Below are positions 9,392 to 17,661 of a DNA stretch of 64,000 bases, one piece after another. The notes under the pieces were generated by a model that saw only the letters and a list, made by a program, of their open reading frames with translations, was not told the DNA's origin and made no database searches. Origin of the DNA: Deferribacter desulfuricans SSM1 (GTDB lineage: Bacteria > Chrysiogenota > Deferribacteres > Deferribacterales > Deferribacteraceae); assembly GCF_000010985.1 (NCBI RefSeq), contig NC_013939.1:2075501-2139500 (forward strand), in the 5' to 3' direction. Numbering within the stretch: the first letter of the stretch is position 1; each line of letters opens with the position of its first letter. The position numbers and the translations under genes were made by a program.

Positions 9392-10070
9392 ATTTATTAA
9401 ATACCTCCAATAAATAATTGAGACTGTTTAATAATTTTGAGAAATCAAAAAGTTCTATTGATATTGTTATATTGTAATCTATAGCAAAGTCGAAAATGTA
9501 TTTAACAAGGTTTATATCTAAATGGCATATTTCCTGATGGTCTTTATCAGCATTAACACCATGTAAATGTATATATTTTATTTTTTCACCATACTTTTTA
9601 ATAATTTCAAAAGGGTTTTCATTATTGAGTAATGAATGGCCGATATCATAACAATATTTGATTTTGGTATTTTTTAGACTGTCAAAAATATTTGAAGACA
9701 CTGTATTTTCTACTAAAACTGATGGGTATAAATGGCAAATTTTTTCAATGGATTCAAAATCATCCCCTTTTGAGTGAAGAAAAAAATATGAAACATTTAA
9801 AGAATTTAGATTTTTGATGAATGAAATCATATACTCTAAATCATCAGTATCATTTAAATTTCTATCGTAAGGAAGATGAGCAGAGTATTTTGTGTCTATT
9901 TTGTTTAGCAGTGTTAATTCATTTTTATCTAACTGGTCATACTCTCTTTTACTTTCAAAAAAAAGCAATTCTATTTCATCAAAAAGATGCTTTAGCTTTA
10001 ATACATTCATTATCCTCGTATCCTGATAAATAAATGAAGTTGTGGCTAATTTTGGTATCTCTTTTTTCAT
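9363..10070 (-). CDS. AP-endonuclease-2/xylose-isomerase-like TIM barrel protein; candidate cobamide remodelling enzyme CbiR
   Basis: The 235-residue protein shows a metal-site pattern of the sugar-isomerase/AP endonuclease 2 barrel. There are His residues near 65 (SAHLPYD) and 99 (FLHS), Glu121 (VENT), Asp142/His145 (YDIGH), His168/His170 (YIHLHG) and Glu206 (ISIEL). CbiR of Akkermansia is a member of this superfamily that removes the nucleotide loop from cobamides so they can be rebuilt. The gene lies between cbiJ and cobU, overlaps cobU by 29 nt and has its own GAGG, so a cobamide role is likely by context. Fold-level evidence is fair. The CbiR assignment is inference; another sugar-phosphate isomerase-like activity is possible. 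Confidence 0.6.
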   Translation of the reverse strand: MKKEIPKLATTSFIYQDTRIMNVLKLKHLFDEIELLFFESKREYDQLDKNELTLLNKIDTKYSAHLPYDRNLNDTDDLEYMISFIKNLNSLNVSYFFLHSKGDDFESIEKICHLYPSVLVENTVSSNIFDSLKNTKIKYCYDIGHSLLNNENPFEIIKKYGEKIKYIHLHGVNADKDHQEICHLDINLVKYIFDFAIDYNITISIELFDFSKLLNSLNYLLEVFNKYGYSYHRWN

Positions 10071-10090
10071 ATATTAGTTCCTCTATTTAG

Positions 10091-10786
10091 CTACCAGTTT
10101 TTAATTACTAGACAAAAAATCCCCATTTCCCTACAGGCTTCTACTTTTTCTTCAAAACCACCAGATTTTCCACTTACTTTTGTTACTAACAAATCTATGT
10201 CAAACTCTTTGATAATAGCATTATTGAAATCTTTAGAGAATGGACCCTGAATTGCTATAATTTTATCATAATCAAATCCAGCCTCTATTACATCTTTTAT
10301 GGATTGCTCAAATGGGAGTATCCTGACATAGGCTTTTTCATTTAAGAAAGAAAAATGTTTTATCATTTTACTACCAATGGTTAGCAAGATTCTTTTAAAA
10401 TCTTTCTCTGTTAGAAATGTGATGGCTTCTTTTATAGAAGTTACATATATCAGCTTTTCGTAAGTAATATTTATCTCACCTTCCCTTATAAAAGATTTGT
10501 ATGTGATATTTAAGGTATTTGCAACATCTTTAGCAATTTGTGTAATCTCTTTTGCAAAAGGGTGAGTAGTATCTACAATTTTATAGATATTGTTTTCTTT
10601 GATAAAATCTTCTAAACTATTTTTGTCAAAGCGTTTTAAAATAATTTTATCTTTACCAAACTTTTTAGAAAACAGTTTATACCCATATTCTGTAGCTACA
10701 GAAATTATGTACTCTTTTTTATCATTTGAGCTTAAATATTTTTCAGTATCAGATGTTCCACCCAATATAAGTATTTTCTTACACAT
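10091..10786 (-). CDS. cbiJ: Cobalt-precorrin-6A reductase
   Basis: NAD(P)H-dependent reduction of cobalt-precorrin-6A. ILILGGTSDTEKYLS at the N-terminus is the CbiJ/CobK start block. VDTTHPFAKEI near residue 70 is strongly conserved, and IAIQGPFSKDFN plus LLVTKVSGKSGGFEEKVEAC match the C-terminal half. Length (231 aa) is normal. It overlaps cbiC by 8 nt, and a 20-nt gap separates it from the TIM-barrel gene. Confidence 0.92.
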   Translation of the reverse strand: MCKKILILGGTSDTEKYLSSNDKKEYIISVATEYGYKLFSKKFGKDKIILKRFDKNSLEDFIKENNIYKIVDTTHPFAKEITQIAKDVANTLNITYKSFIREGEINITYEKLIYVTSIKEAITFLTEKDFKRILLTIGSKMIKHFSFLNEKAYVRILPFEQSIKDVIEAGFDYDKIIAIQGPFSKDFNNAIIKEFDIDLLVTKVSGKSGGFEEKVEACREMGIFCLVIKNW

Positions 10787-11396
10787 TAAAATACACCTTT
10801 ATCAAGGCATTAAAAGCTGCTGCTGCTATACCACTACCACCTTTTGTCCCTTTATTTGTTATAAAAGGGATATCTGTTTTTGTGAGCATCTCCTTTGATT
10901 CTGCAGCTTTTACAAAACCCACGGGGAATCCAAGAACGAATATATTTTTATCAGTATATAAACTATTTAATTCTATAACCTTTAGTAAAGCTGTTGGAGC
11001 ATTACCAATAACAAAGATTATATTATCAAAGTTTTCAAAAGCATGCTCAATAGAAGTCTCAGCTCTGGTTTTCCCTTTAAGTTTTGCAAGCTCTTTAATG
11101 CTTTCATCTGAAATAAAGCAGTGTGTTTTTAGTCCACTAACTTTTAAGTATTTTTCAGTAATTCCAGCTTTTACCATATTTACATCGCATACCACTGCTG
11201 GTTTTGTCTGTATGATTTTTTTAAAGTTTGTAAGCCAGTTATTAGAAAGAATAATCTGTTTAGCAAAATCAAAGTCACCTGATGCATGAATAACCCTTTT
11301 TACTACAATTTTTTCTTCGTCACTAAATTTTGATAAGTCTACATTTTGCTCTATAATATCAAAACTCTCTTTTTCTATTGATAACCCTTTATCCAT
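10779..11396 (-). CDS. cbiC: Cobalt-precorrin-8 methylmutase
   Basis: Moves a methyl group from C11 to C12 to give cobyrinic acid. IEKESFDII and the catalytic HASGDFDFA (His of CobH/CbiC) are present. CDVNMVKAGI, AETSIEHAFEN, VGFVKAAESKE and TNKGTKGGSGIAAAAFNAL complete the family pattern. The open frame extends to 11471. The Met at 11396 has an AGG motif about 6 nt upstream and overlaps cbiL by 8 nt, and it is preferred. The mature length is then about 205 aa, as usual. Confidence 0.94.
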   Translation of the reverse strand: MDKGLSIEKESFDIIEQNVDLSKFSDEEKIVVKRVIHASGDFDFAKQIILSNNWLTNFKKIIQTKPAVVCDVNMVKAGITEKYLKVSGLKTHCFISDESIKELAKLKGKTRAETSIEHAFENFDNIIFVIGNAPTALLKVIELNSLYTDKNIFVLGFPVGFVKAAESKEMLTKTDIPFITNKGTKGGSGIAAAAFNALIKVYFNV

Positions 11397-12096
11397 GTTT
11401 AACCTCACTAAAAAGGATTGCGGTGGATAGATAACCAGCGTCTTTAGGTAAATCATCTGACAATAGGTCAAAAATCCTTTCTTCTGGTAAAGTTGCCCTC
11501 TCTATCAAAAAACCTTTTTTTACTGAATTGCTATTTCTGACAAAAGCTATTAGATCATTTAACCTTTTATGCACTTTCATTATTACCACTGTGGAAAAAT
11601 TACTTAATAAATCATCCAGCTTATCTAAATTATTTGAAAGCTCTACTACGCAAAAAGACTCATCTTTTATCACTAAATTTTCGTTAATTCTATTTGCAGC
11701 AGCAATAAAGGATGGGACACCAGGAATTTTAATTATATCTATATCAAAAAGTTTTAACTTTTTCTCGAGATAATTAAAAGTACTGTATATGGAAAGATCG
11801 CCGATTGTAACATAAGAAACCTTTTTACCTTCAGATAAAAAGTTGTTTATGATTTCAGCTAATTCTTTGTATCTTTTATCAAGTAAATCTTTATCGTTAT
11901 TCATAGGGAAATAATATGTGTAAATTTTTGAGGGAGAAATATGCTTGCTGATAATCTCTTTTGCAAGACTTCTGCCATTTTTATCTGATTGAGGAGTAAC
12001 TACAACATCTGAATCTTTTAAAGTATGTAAAGCTTTTAAAGTAATAAGCTCTGGATCACCAGGCCCTAATCCGATTGCATAAATTAGTTTTTGCAT
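11389..12096 (-). CDS. cbiL: Cobalt-precorrin-2 C20-methyltransferase
   Basis: First corrin-specific methylation, at C20 of cobalt-precorrin-2. The SAM loop IGLGPGDPELITLKA is intact and SDVVVTPQSDKNGRSLA is the CbiL/CobI block. YVTIGDLSIYSTF and IPGVPSFIAAANR follow. The Met at 12096 starts the family-typical KLIYAIG; the frame is open three codons further. It overlaps the upstream uroporphyrinogen methylase by 13 nt. Confidence 0.94.
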   Translation of the reverse strand: MQKLIYAIGLGPGDPELITLKALHTLKDSDVVVTPQSDKNGRSLAKEIISKHISPSKIYTYYFPMNNDKDLLDKRYKELAEIINNFLSEGKKVSYVTIGDLSIYSTFNYLEKKLKLFDIDIIKIPGVPSFIAAANRINENLVIKDESFCVVELSNNLDKLDDLLSNFSTVVIMKVHKRLNDLIAFVRNSNSVKKGFLIERATLPEERIFDLLSDDLPKDAGYLSTAILFSEVKHG

Positions 12097-12845
12097 TTTG
12101 TACACCCTTCACCTTTAATGGTAAAACTATTTGTAAAAAAGTTAGAAGATTTAACCACTTCGCCAATTAGCATTATTGCAGGGAATTTAATCTCAAAATT
12201 AAAGTTAAATAGGTTTTCAACATCTGATACGATTATTTTTTCATCATCAAAATCCAATTTTTCACCAATAGCAACTGGAGTTTTTTCACTTAACCCATTT
12301 TCTAACAATAAATTTAAAATTTTCATAAAATTTTTAACTCCCATATAGACTACTATACTCATGTTTAAATCCACTATTGCTTTCCAGTTGTAAGCTTCAT
12401 TAAGCTCACCATCTTTTTTATGACCTGTTATGAAAATTACGCCAGAAGAGATACCTCTTGCAGTAAGAGCCGTTTCTAATTTTGCAACAAATTGTGATAC
12501 AGTAGTAACTCCAGGAATAATTTCAATTATGGCATCACATCTTCTTGCTACTTCAATCTCTTCAAGGCTTCTAGAATATATAGAAGCATCTCCACCTTTT
12601 AACCTAACTACTGTTTTATCTTCTAAAAGAGCTTTTTCTATCAAGCTATTTATTTCACATTGCGAACAGCTTGGTTTATAAGGAGTTTTACCAACAAATA
12701 CTTTTTCACAATTTACTACATCCAATAAACTGTTATCCACTAACCTGTCGTATAAAATGATGTCTGCTTCTTTAAGCTTGTTTAAACCTTTTAATGTTAT
12801 TAAATCTTTATTTAAGCCTGCACCAATTAGAATAAGTTTTCTCAT
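12084..12845 (-). CDS. cobA: Uroporphyrinogen-III C-methyltransferase with a degenerate SAM loop
   Basis: SUMT converts uroporphyrinogen III to precorrin-2. ADIILYDRLVD, VFVGKTPYKPSCSQCEIN, VVRLKGGDASIYSR and EIIPGVTTVSQF are recognisable SUMT blocks. The N-terminal loop is unusual: IGAGLNKDLIT, where the family has GAGPGDPELLT. It lacks the P-G-D-P run and is one residue shorter. The block after KGGD is also atypical (ASIYSRSLEE rather than PFIFGRGGEE). It remains the only SUMT-like gene in the window. It may be a divergent functional SUMT; activity cannot be judged from sequence. The Met at 12845 is preferred over 12857. Confidence 0.8.
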   Translation of the reverse strand: MRKLILIGAGLNKDLITLKGLNKLKEADIILYDRLVDNSLLDVVNCEKVFVGKTPYKPSCSQCEINSLIEKALLEDKTVVRLKGGDASIYSRSLEEIEVARRCDAIIEIIPGVTTVSQFVAKLETALTARGISSGVIFITGHKKDGELNEAYNWKAIVDLNMSIVVYMGVKNFMKILNLLLENGLSEKTPVAIGEKLDFDDEKIIVSDVENLFNFNFEIKFPAIMLIGEVVKSSNFFTNSFTIKGEGCTKCKN

Positions 12846-13636
12846 TTTAAGCTCCATTTGTAAAAAATGTTATTTAAAAAAAGGATGTTATCTATGGTTT
12901 TTGTGTTTGCTCTTGCAAAATCAAGTTCATTTACTCTGATAAAAACAGTCTTCATATTTTTAAAAAGAGGCCTTTTATCTGGTGGGGTTGGGGTTTTGTT
13001 CATAGGACCAACTTGGTAAATATATATATCAGGATGTAGCGAAATGGCCTTTTCGATGGAAAATTTAACAAGTTTTTTATTTATATCTATCGCGTTTATC
13101 CCACCAGCCTTTTTTATGATATCATTTATTATGCTGTTTTTCCCTGCTACTATATAGGGTGTTTGTGTGATTTCATATATTACTTTAGGCTTTTTATTTA
13201 GCTTTTTTAACTGGGATAGTTTATTTTTTAATTCATTTATTAAGTTATTACCAGTTTTAGATACATTCATCATAGAAGCTATCTTTTTTATTTGCTCAAA
13301 TATTTCTTTGGTAGTTTTTGGATCATATTTATATGTTTTTATGTGAAATTTATCCAAACTGTTTGGTAAAAAACGATTATTTGAATATATAATCAAATCT
13401 GGATTTAAAGAAAGCATTAATTCTAAATTTGGTTTTAAATGAGAACCCACTTTAACGGTGCTATCAAAACCTTTTATATGCTTTGTGATACCTACAACTT
13501 TATTGTTTAATCCTAATTTTAAAAAAATATCAGCGCAGGCTGGAGACAATAAAATTACCCTTTCATAAGCTAAACTGCTATTAGTCAATAAAATAAAAAC
13601 CATTAATACATTTAAAATCCACTTCAAAAACTTCAT
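12842..13636 (-). CDS. Periplasmic substrate-binding protein of a B12/siderophore-type ABC importer (BtuF-like)
   Basis: Class III periplasmic binding protein of 264 aa. Residues 1-23 form a signal peptide (KK, hydrophobic core, ending SSLA). RVILLSPACADIFLKLGL and NPDLIIYSN are typical of BtuF/FepB-type proteins, and a long central helix region (about 100-150) links two lobes. It is the distal gene of a btuC-btuD-btuF set inside the cobalamin operon, so a corrinoid or cobalt-chelate substrate is likely. Iron chelates cannot be excluded. A GGAG lies 7 nt before the ATG, so the 56-nt overlap with the ATPase gene appears real. Confidence 0.82.
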   Translation of the reverse strand: MKFLKWILNVLMVFILLTNSSLAYERVILLSPACADIFLKLGLNNKVVGITKHIKGFDSTVKVGSHLKPNLELMLSLNPDLIIYSNNRFLPNSLDKFHIKTYKYDPKTTKEIFEQIKKIASMMNVSKTGNNLINELKNKLSQLKKLNKKPKVIYEITQTPYIVAGKNSIINDIIKKAGGINAIDINKKLVKFSIEKAISLHPDIYIYQVGPMNKTPTPPDKRPLFKNMKTVFIRVNELDFARANTKTIDNILFLNNIFYKWSLK

Positions 13637-14312
13637 TCAAAATCTCCTTGTTTAAATCGTTAATATTTACTTTGCAAAGGATTTCCCCTTTTTTTAAAAA
13701 GACTATCTCATCCACTAACCCTTTTAAGATATTGATGTCATGTGATGATAGTATTACGCTTTTTTTCTCATCTGCCAAAATCTCTTTAACTGTCTTTGTA
13801 TGCTTTACATCGAGCATGGAAAAGGGCTCATCCAACAAGATGATGTCAGTATCCTGATTTAAAACTCTTGCAAGCATTACTCGCTTTTTCTCTCCACCAG
13901 AAAGCTCATTAAATTTTCTATTTTTCAAATGATAAATATCCAGTTTTTTTAGCCACAACTCAGTCTTCTCAAGATCGTAATTATCAAATTTGCCTAAGGT
14001 TTTGGGATATCTTCCAAATAAAACAGTATCAAAAACATTGAACCCAAAAATAATTTCAGAAAACTGGGGTAAATAAGAGATTAAATTTGCAAGCTCAATA
14101 GGTTTATAGTTAGAAACTTGTTTGTTTAAGATTTTTAGTTCACCTGTAAAATTTTTATTTACTCCACTGATGATATCAAGCAGTGTACTTTTACCAGCAC
14201 CATTTTCACCTAATAGAGCTATTTTTTCCCTTTTTGATACAGTTAGACTATCAATTTTTAATGTAAAATCTCCAACTTTGGCATTCAAATTTTTAATATC
14301 AATAATATTCAT
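13581..14312 (-). CDS. ABC importer ATPase, BtuD/FecE type
   Basis: Cytoplasmic ATPase of the same importer. Walker A GENGAGKSTLLD is near residue 36, and the Q-loop is in SYLPQ. The signature LSGGEKKRVMLAR is near residue 137, Walker B is IILLDEPFSMLD, and the switch His is in LSSHD. Length (243 aa) is normal for the family. It directly abuts the permease gene and overlaps the binding-protein gene by 56 nt, which suggests coupled translation. Confidence 0.9.
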   Translation of the reverse strand: MNIIDIKNLNAKVGDFTLKIDSLTVSKREKIALLGENGAGKSTLLDIISGVNKNFTGELKILNKQVSNYKPIELANLISYLPQFSEIIFGFNVFDTVLFGRYPKTLGKFDNYDLEKTELWLKKLDIYHLKNRKFNELSGGEKKRVMLARVLNQDTDIILLDEPFSMLDVKHTKTVKEILADEKKSVILSSHDINILKGLVDEIVFLKKGEILCKVNINDLNKEILNEVFEVDFKCINGFYFID

Positions 14313-15254
14313 TTACCCATACCAGATATTTTTTAATCTATATTTCATTAAAAATAGGAAGAAAATCCCACCAAAAAATGATGTAGCTACACCCACAGGC
14401 AGTTCTGCACCAGAAGGGATGATTATTCTACAAACTGTATCAGATAACAAAAGGAAATTAGCTCCAAATAGCGTAGAATATATTAAGTGGGTTTTCATAT
14501 CGGGTTTAAAAAGCCCCCTAACAATATGTGGGATAATGAGACCTACAAAACCAATTATACCACTAAAACTCACAGCAAAAGCAATAAGTATGGAAACAAT
14601 TATAAAAAGTTTTTTTCTGGTAATAGCCACATCAACGCCAAGTGAGTTGGCAGTTTTATAGTCGTAGGCTAAGATATTTAGTTTAAAACTATTTTTAAAA
14701 AGAATAAGAAAGCTTGAAATTAGCACCAGAAAAAGAATAAAAACCTTTAGGTAGGATACATCATAAAATCCACCCATTAGCCAATAGATAATTGAGCCTA
14801 AAGATTCATCAAAGTAATATTTCAAAAAGCTTATAATCGCCGAGCATATTATATTTAAAATAATCCCAGCCAGTATAATGGTGATATAGTGAAATGATTT
14901 ATCAATATTGGTAAGCGTAAATACAATATATAAGCCTATTAATGCAAACAGGATGGCAATCATAGGGGTAAATGATAAATTTAATCCTAAACCGATACTT
15001 ATTGATGCACCAAGCGCTGCTGAGGCAGAAATGCCGGTGGTAAATCCATCTGCCAAAGGGTTTCTTAATATTAGCTGTAAAATAGATCCACTAAGTGAAA
15101 GTATCCCTCCTATAATAAAAGCTGTCAAAACCCTTGGTAATCTTACATTTAACAATAACTGTATTGTCAAATTATTAAGACTTACTGCACCATTTGTCAG
15201 AGAAAAAGAAAAAATTATGATTGTAATTATCAAAGCTATTACAAATCTATTCAT
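14313..15254 (-). CDS. ABC importer permease, BtuC/FecCD family
   Basis: Polytopic membrane protein of 313 aa with about nine or ten hydrophobic segments. LNVRLPRVLTAFIIGGILSLSG is split across a conserved FecCD N-terminal block; ILRNPLADGFTTGISASAALGA and GLIIPHIVR are family hallmarks, the latter next to the ATPase coupling region. DTVCRIIIPSGAELPVGVATSFFGG closes the domain. Within the cobalamin operon a corrinoid substrate is the best guess; FecCD permeases for iron chelates look much the same. Confidence 0.88.
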   Translation of the reverse strand: MNRFVIALIITIIIFSFSLTNGAVSLNNLTIQLLLNVRLPRVLTAFIIGGILSLSGSILQLILRNPLADGFTTGISASAALGASISIGLGLNLSFTPMIAILFALIGLYIVFTLTNIDKSFHYITIILAGIILNIICSAIISFLKYYFDESLGSIIYWLMGGFYDVSYLKVFILFLVLISSFLILFKNSFKLNILAYDYKTANSLGVDVAITRKKLFIIVSILIAFAVSFSGIIGFVGLIIPHIVRGLFKPDMKTHLIYSTLFGANFLLLSDTVCRIIIPSGAELPVGVATSFFGGIFFLFLMKYRLKNIWYG

Positions 15255-16225
15255 TTAAGATTAATCCCACCATCCTTAGCAGCGTCTTTTAAATGCTCTA
15301 AAAAAATCTTTGCAAAACTGTTGTTAGAACCAAGTCCTTCAATTACAGGGATAACTTCTATCCCTTCTTTTTTCAAAATATTTTTCCAAGAATCAGGTTC
15401 ATCCCCTGCCATATCGTTACTTGCATGATCCCCAGCTACAACCATAAACGGTTTTAAAACCACTTTTTTGATATTTTGCTTTTTTAATTTTAAAATCACA
15501 TCTCCCAAACTAGGATAACCTTCAACTGTACCTATAAAAATTTTTACATCCTTATATTGACGGTTGAACTCTTTTTCTGTTTCAATATATGCACCTGTGG
15601 AATAAAATTCATTTCCATGCCCCATATAGACTAATGCTGCATTATGCTTTCTTGCTAACTCAACATCATTTCTTAATGCTTTTACTACCTCTTTTATATC
15701 TTCATGGTAATCGTATTTATCACCATAAGTTCCAAGTGCTGGACGACCAAGCACTATTTTGTGAAAAGGCTTCCATCTTTTTTTAATTGTCTGAATAGAG
15801 TTTAGGCCTCTTGCATATTCTAAAAGGTCAGAGAACTCTTCACCATGGTAGATATGTGTTGGCTGGATAACAATGTTTTTATACCCTTCGTCAGACAAAT
15901 CACCTAATGTAGCAACAACCCCTTTCACATTTAAAATCTCTTTTGGCACACCTTTTTTTATCCACTCTTCAGGGTGTTTATTTCTTTTTTGCCATATTTT
16001 TCTTATAATATTTGAAGTAAAAGTTACTCTAACTTCGGTATTAGGGAATTCATTTTTAACCATATTGATAATATTAATAATAGATTTTAGTCCTGAAGGG
16101 TAAGTAGTCCCAAAGCTTGCAATTACAATTGCGTTTTTTTTTGTTTTGTTCTTTTCCATTTTAGCCATACAAACTCCTGTCATTAAGAATACTGCAACAA
16201 AAAGAAAAATAATAACTTTTTTCAT
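15251..16225 (-). CDS. cbiK: Sirohydrochlorin cobaltochelatase with an N-terminal signal peptide (CbiK, periplasmic-type)
   Basis: CbiK inserts Co2+ into sirohydrochlorin. SFGTTYPSG at about residue 38, the metal-site His203 in VYMGHGNEF and His267 in FMVVAGDHASNDMAGDEPDSW are the family landmarks. Residues 1-22 (KK, then a hydrophobic run ending VCMA) look like a cleavable Sec signal, absent from cytoplasmic CbiK of enteric bacteria but present in the periplasmic Desulfovibrio CbiK. The gene sits between cbiA and a BtuCDF-like transporter. An export signal on the only chelatase in the cluster is puzzling, because its substrate is made in the cytoplasm. An internal start after the signal (Met23 codon) is an alternative. 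Confidence 0.9.
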   Translation of the reverse strand: MKKVIIFLFVAVFLMTGVCMAKMEKNKTKKNAIVIASFGTTYPSGLKSIINIINMVKNEFPNTEVRVTFTSNIIRKIWQKRNKHPEEWIKKGVPKEILNVKGVVATLGDLSDEGYKNIVIQPTHIYHGEEFSDLLEYARGLNSIQTIKKRWKPFHKIVLGRPALGTYGDKYDYHEDIKEVVKALRNDVELARKHNAALVYMGHGNEFYSTGAYIETEKEFNRQYKDVKIFIGTVEGYPSLGDVILKLKKQNIKKVVLKPFMVVAGDHASNDMAGDEPDSWKNILKKEGIEVIPVIEGLGSNNSFAKIFLEHLKDAAKDGGINLK

Positions 16226-17563
16226 CTAACATCCTCCTCTTATTATATTTTTTATTATGCAGTTGTCGCTTAAAAAATGAAAATGTGTATAACTTGCGAG
16301 AGTTTTAAATTTCACAAATCCATCATAATTAACACTATTGTCAGTAATTTTTTTAATTTTAAATACATAATCCTCATTACACTCTTTTATTTTAGAATAA
16401 TGAAATTCATGACCAATGAAATTTTCACCCTCTTCAAATAAGTCTGTATGTTTTAATGAGGTAATATCTACATAACCTAAGGCCTGTCTTTTCTCAGTCA
16501 TTTCAACATTTACATCAAACACTTTACACATTTCAAAAAACTCATTTTTTACTTTTATCCCATTTGATAAAAACATCATTCCGCCACACTCTGCAAGGAT
16601 AGGTACCCCTTTTTTGGATGCTTCTTTTATATAATTTTTAAGTTTATTGTTTTTTGAAAGTTGTTCAGCATAAAGCTCAGGATATCCCCCGCCAAAATAT
16701 ATAAAGTCTGGATTCTCAGGTAACTCATCTTTTAAAGGGGAGAAATTGATAACTTGGAATCCATTTTCTTCTAGAAAATCTATATTATCCTGATAATAAA
16801 AATTAAATGCTTCATCAAAGGCAATATAAGCTTTTTTATCTTTAGTTTTTGTCTTATTCTCAATAGCAACTTCATCATAAATGTAGTCGATATTTTCAAA
16901 AATTTTTTCAACATCAACATAATTTAAAAAAGTATTAACAATATTATCATAAAGATTTTCTTCTACTTCAAAAGCTGTATAAATACCTAAATGTCTTGAA
17001 AGCAAAACTAAATCTTTCATTTTAGGAATAGCACCAAAAACTTTTAAATCAGTATGATATTCTATTGCGTTTATTAGCATTTTTTCATGTTTTTTAGAGC
17101 CAACATTATTTAAAACAACTCCTGCCACATTGATATTTCCACCTAAACTAATCAAACCTTTTATCCTTGAAGCAATTGTAAAAGATGTTGAGCTAGCATC
17201 CAATATGAATAAGACTGGAAGGTTGAGCAGTTTTGCCACTTCGTAGGTGCTACCAGCAAAAGTTTTATAATCTATTCCATCATAAAAGCCCATCACCCCT
17301 TCAATTATTGCCATATCATAGCTATTAAGCTTTAATAAAAAATTATGTTTTAATTTTTCTTTATTTATCAGTACAGTATCTAAGTTATAAGCGTTATTTC
17401 CAGTAGCATATTTTAAATGGAGTGTATCAATATAATCGGGGCCACACTTGAAAGGTAAAACAGATTTTTGATTTAAAGTAAAATATCTTGATAAAAAAAT
17501 TGTAAAAAGGCTTTTCCCTGAGCCGCTTTTATCAGATGCTATTAAAACTGCTTTTTTAACCAC
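16226..17563 (-). CDS. cbiA: Cobyrinic acid a,c-diamide synthase
   Basis: First gene of the operon; it amidates side chains a and c of cobyrinic acid using ATP and glutamine. The P-loop ASDKSGSGKS is at the N-terminus, and KCGPDYIDTLHL and EGVMGFYDG follow. The glutamine amidotransferase domain has its Cys in LAECGGMMFL and a distal His in SYTHFHF. I start it at the GTG at 17563, which has GGAGAG 5 nt upstream. The longer frame to 17602 would be translated from within the riboswitch expression platform. The start region is probably controlled by the upstream RNA. Confidence 0.94.
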   Translation of the reverse strand: MVKKAVLIASDKSGSGKSLFTIFLSRYFTLNQKSVLPFKCGPDYIDTLHLKYATGNNAYNLDTVLINKEKLKHNFLLKLNSYDMAIIEGVMGFYDGIDYKTFAGSTYEVAKLLNLPVLFILDASSTSFTIASRIKGLISLGGNINVAGVVLNNVGSKKHEKMLINAIEYHTDLKVFGAIPKMKDLVLLSRHLGIYTAFEVEENLYDNIVNTFLNYVDVEKIFENIDYIYDEVAIENKTKTKDKKAYIAFDEAFNFYYQDNIDFLEENGFQVINFSPLKDELPENPDFIYFGGGYPELYAEQLSKNNKLKNYIKEASKKGVPILAECGGMMFLSNGIKVKNEFFEMCKVFDVNVEMTEKRQALGYVDITSLKHTDLFEEGENFIGHEFHYSKIKECNEDYVFKIKKITDNSVNYDGFVKFKTLASYTHFHFLSDNCIIKNIIRGGC

Positions 17564-17568
17564 TTGCA

Positions 17569-17624
17569 CTCTCCAGCCTCGTTTTTGAGACCGGAGAGCC
17601 AAATTTCTCTAACGCACTCCGGTC
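17569..17624 (-). promoter_or_regulatory. Expression platform: hairpin and anti-Shine-Dalgarno switch of the cobalamin riboswitch
   Basis: A perfect 8-bp stem, GACCGGAG (17624-17617) with CTCCGGTC (17596-17589), follows the riboswitch. Its 3' arm overlaps CTCTCC (17598-17593), which is exactly complementary to the cbiA ribosome-binding sequence GGAGAG (17574-17569). The two pairings are mutually exclusive, so the RNA can expose or mask the start. There is no U-tract after the hairpin, which argues against a transcription terminator. The direction of the switch is inferred from known cobalamin riboswitches. Confidence 0.6.
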
Positions 17625-17661
17625 CCAATACCCGGGGACACTTACACCCATAATTTGGGTG

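Noticed and set aside
17589-17624. Hairpin read as a rho-independent terminator in front of cbiA
   Set aside because: The minus strand after the stem reads TCAAAAAC, with no U-tract. A translational switch fits better.
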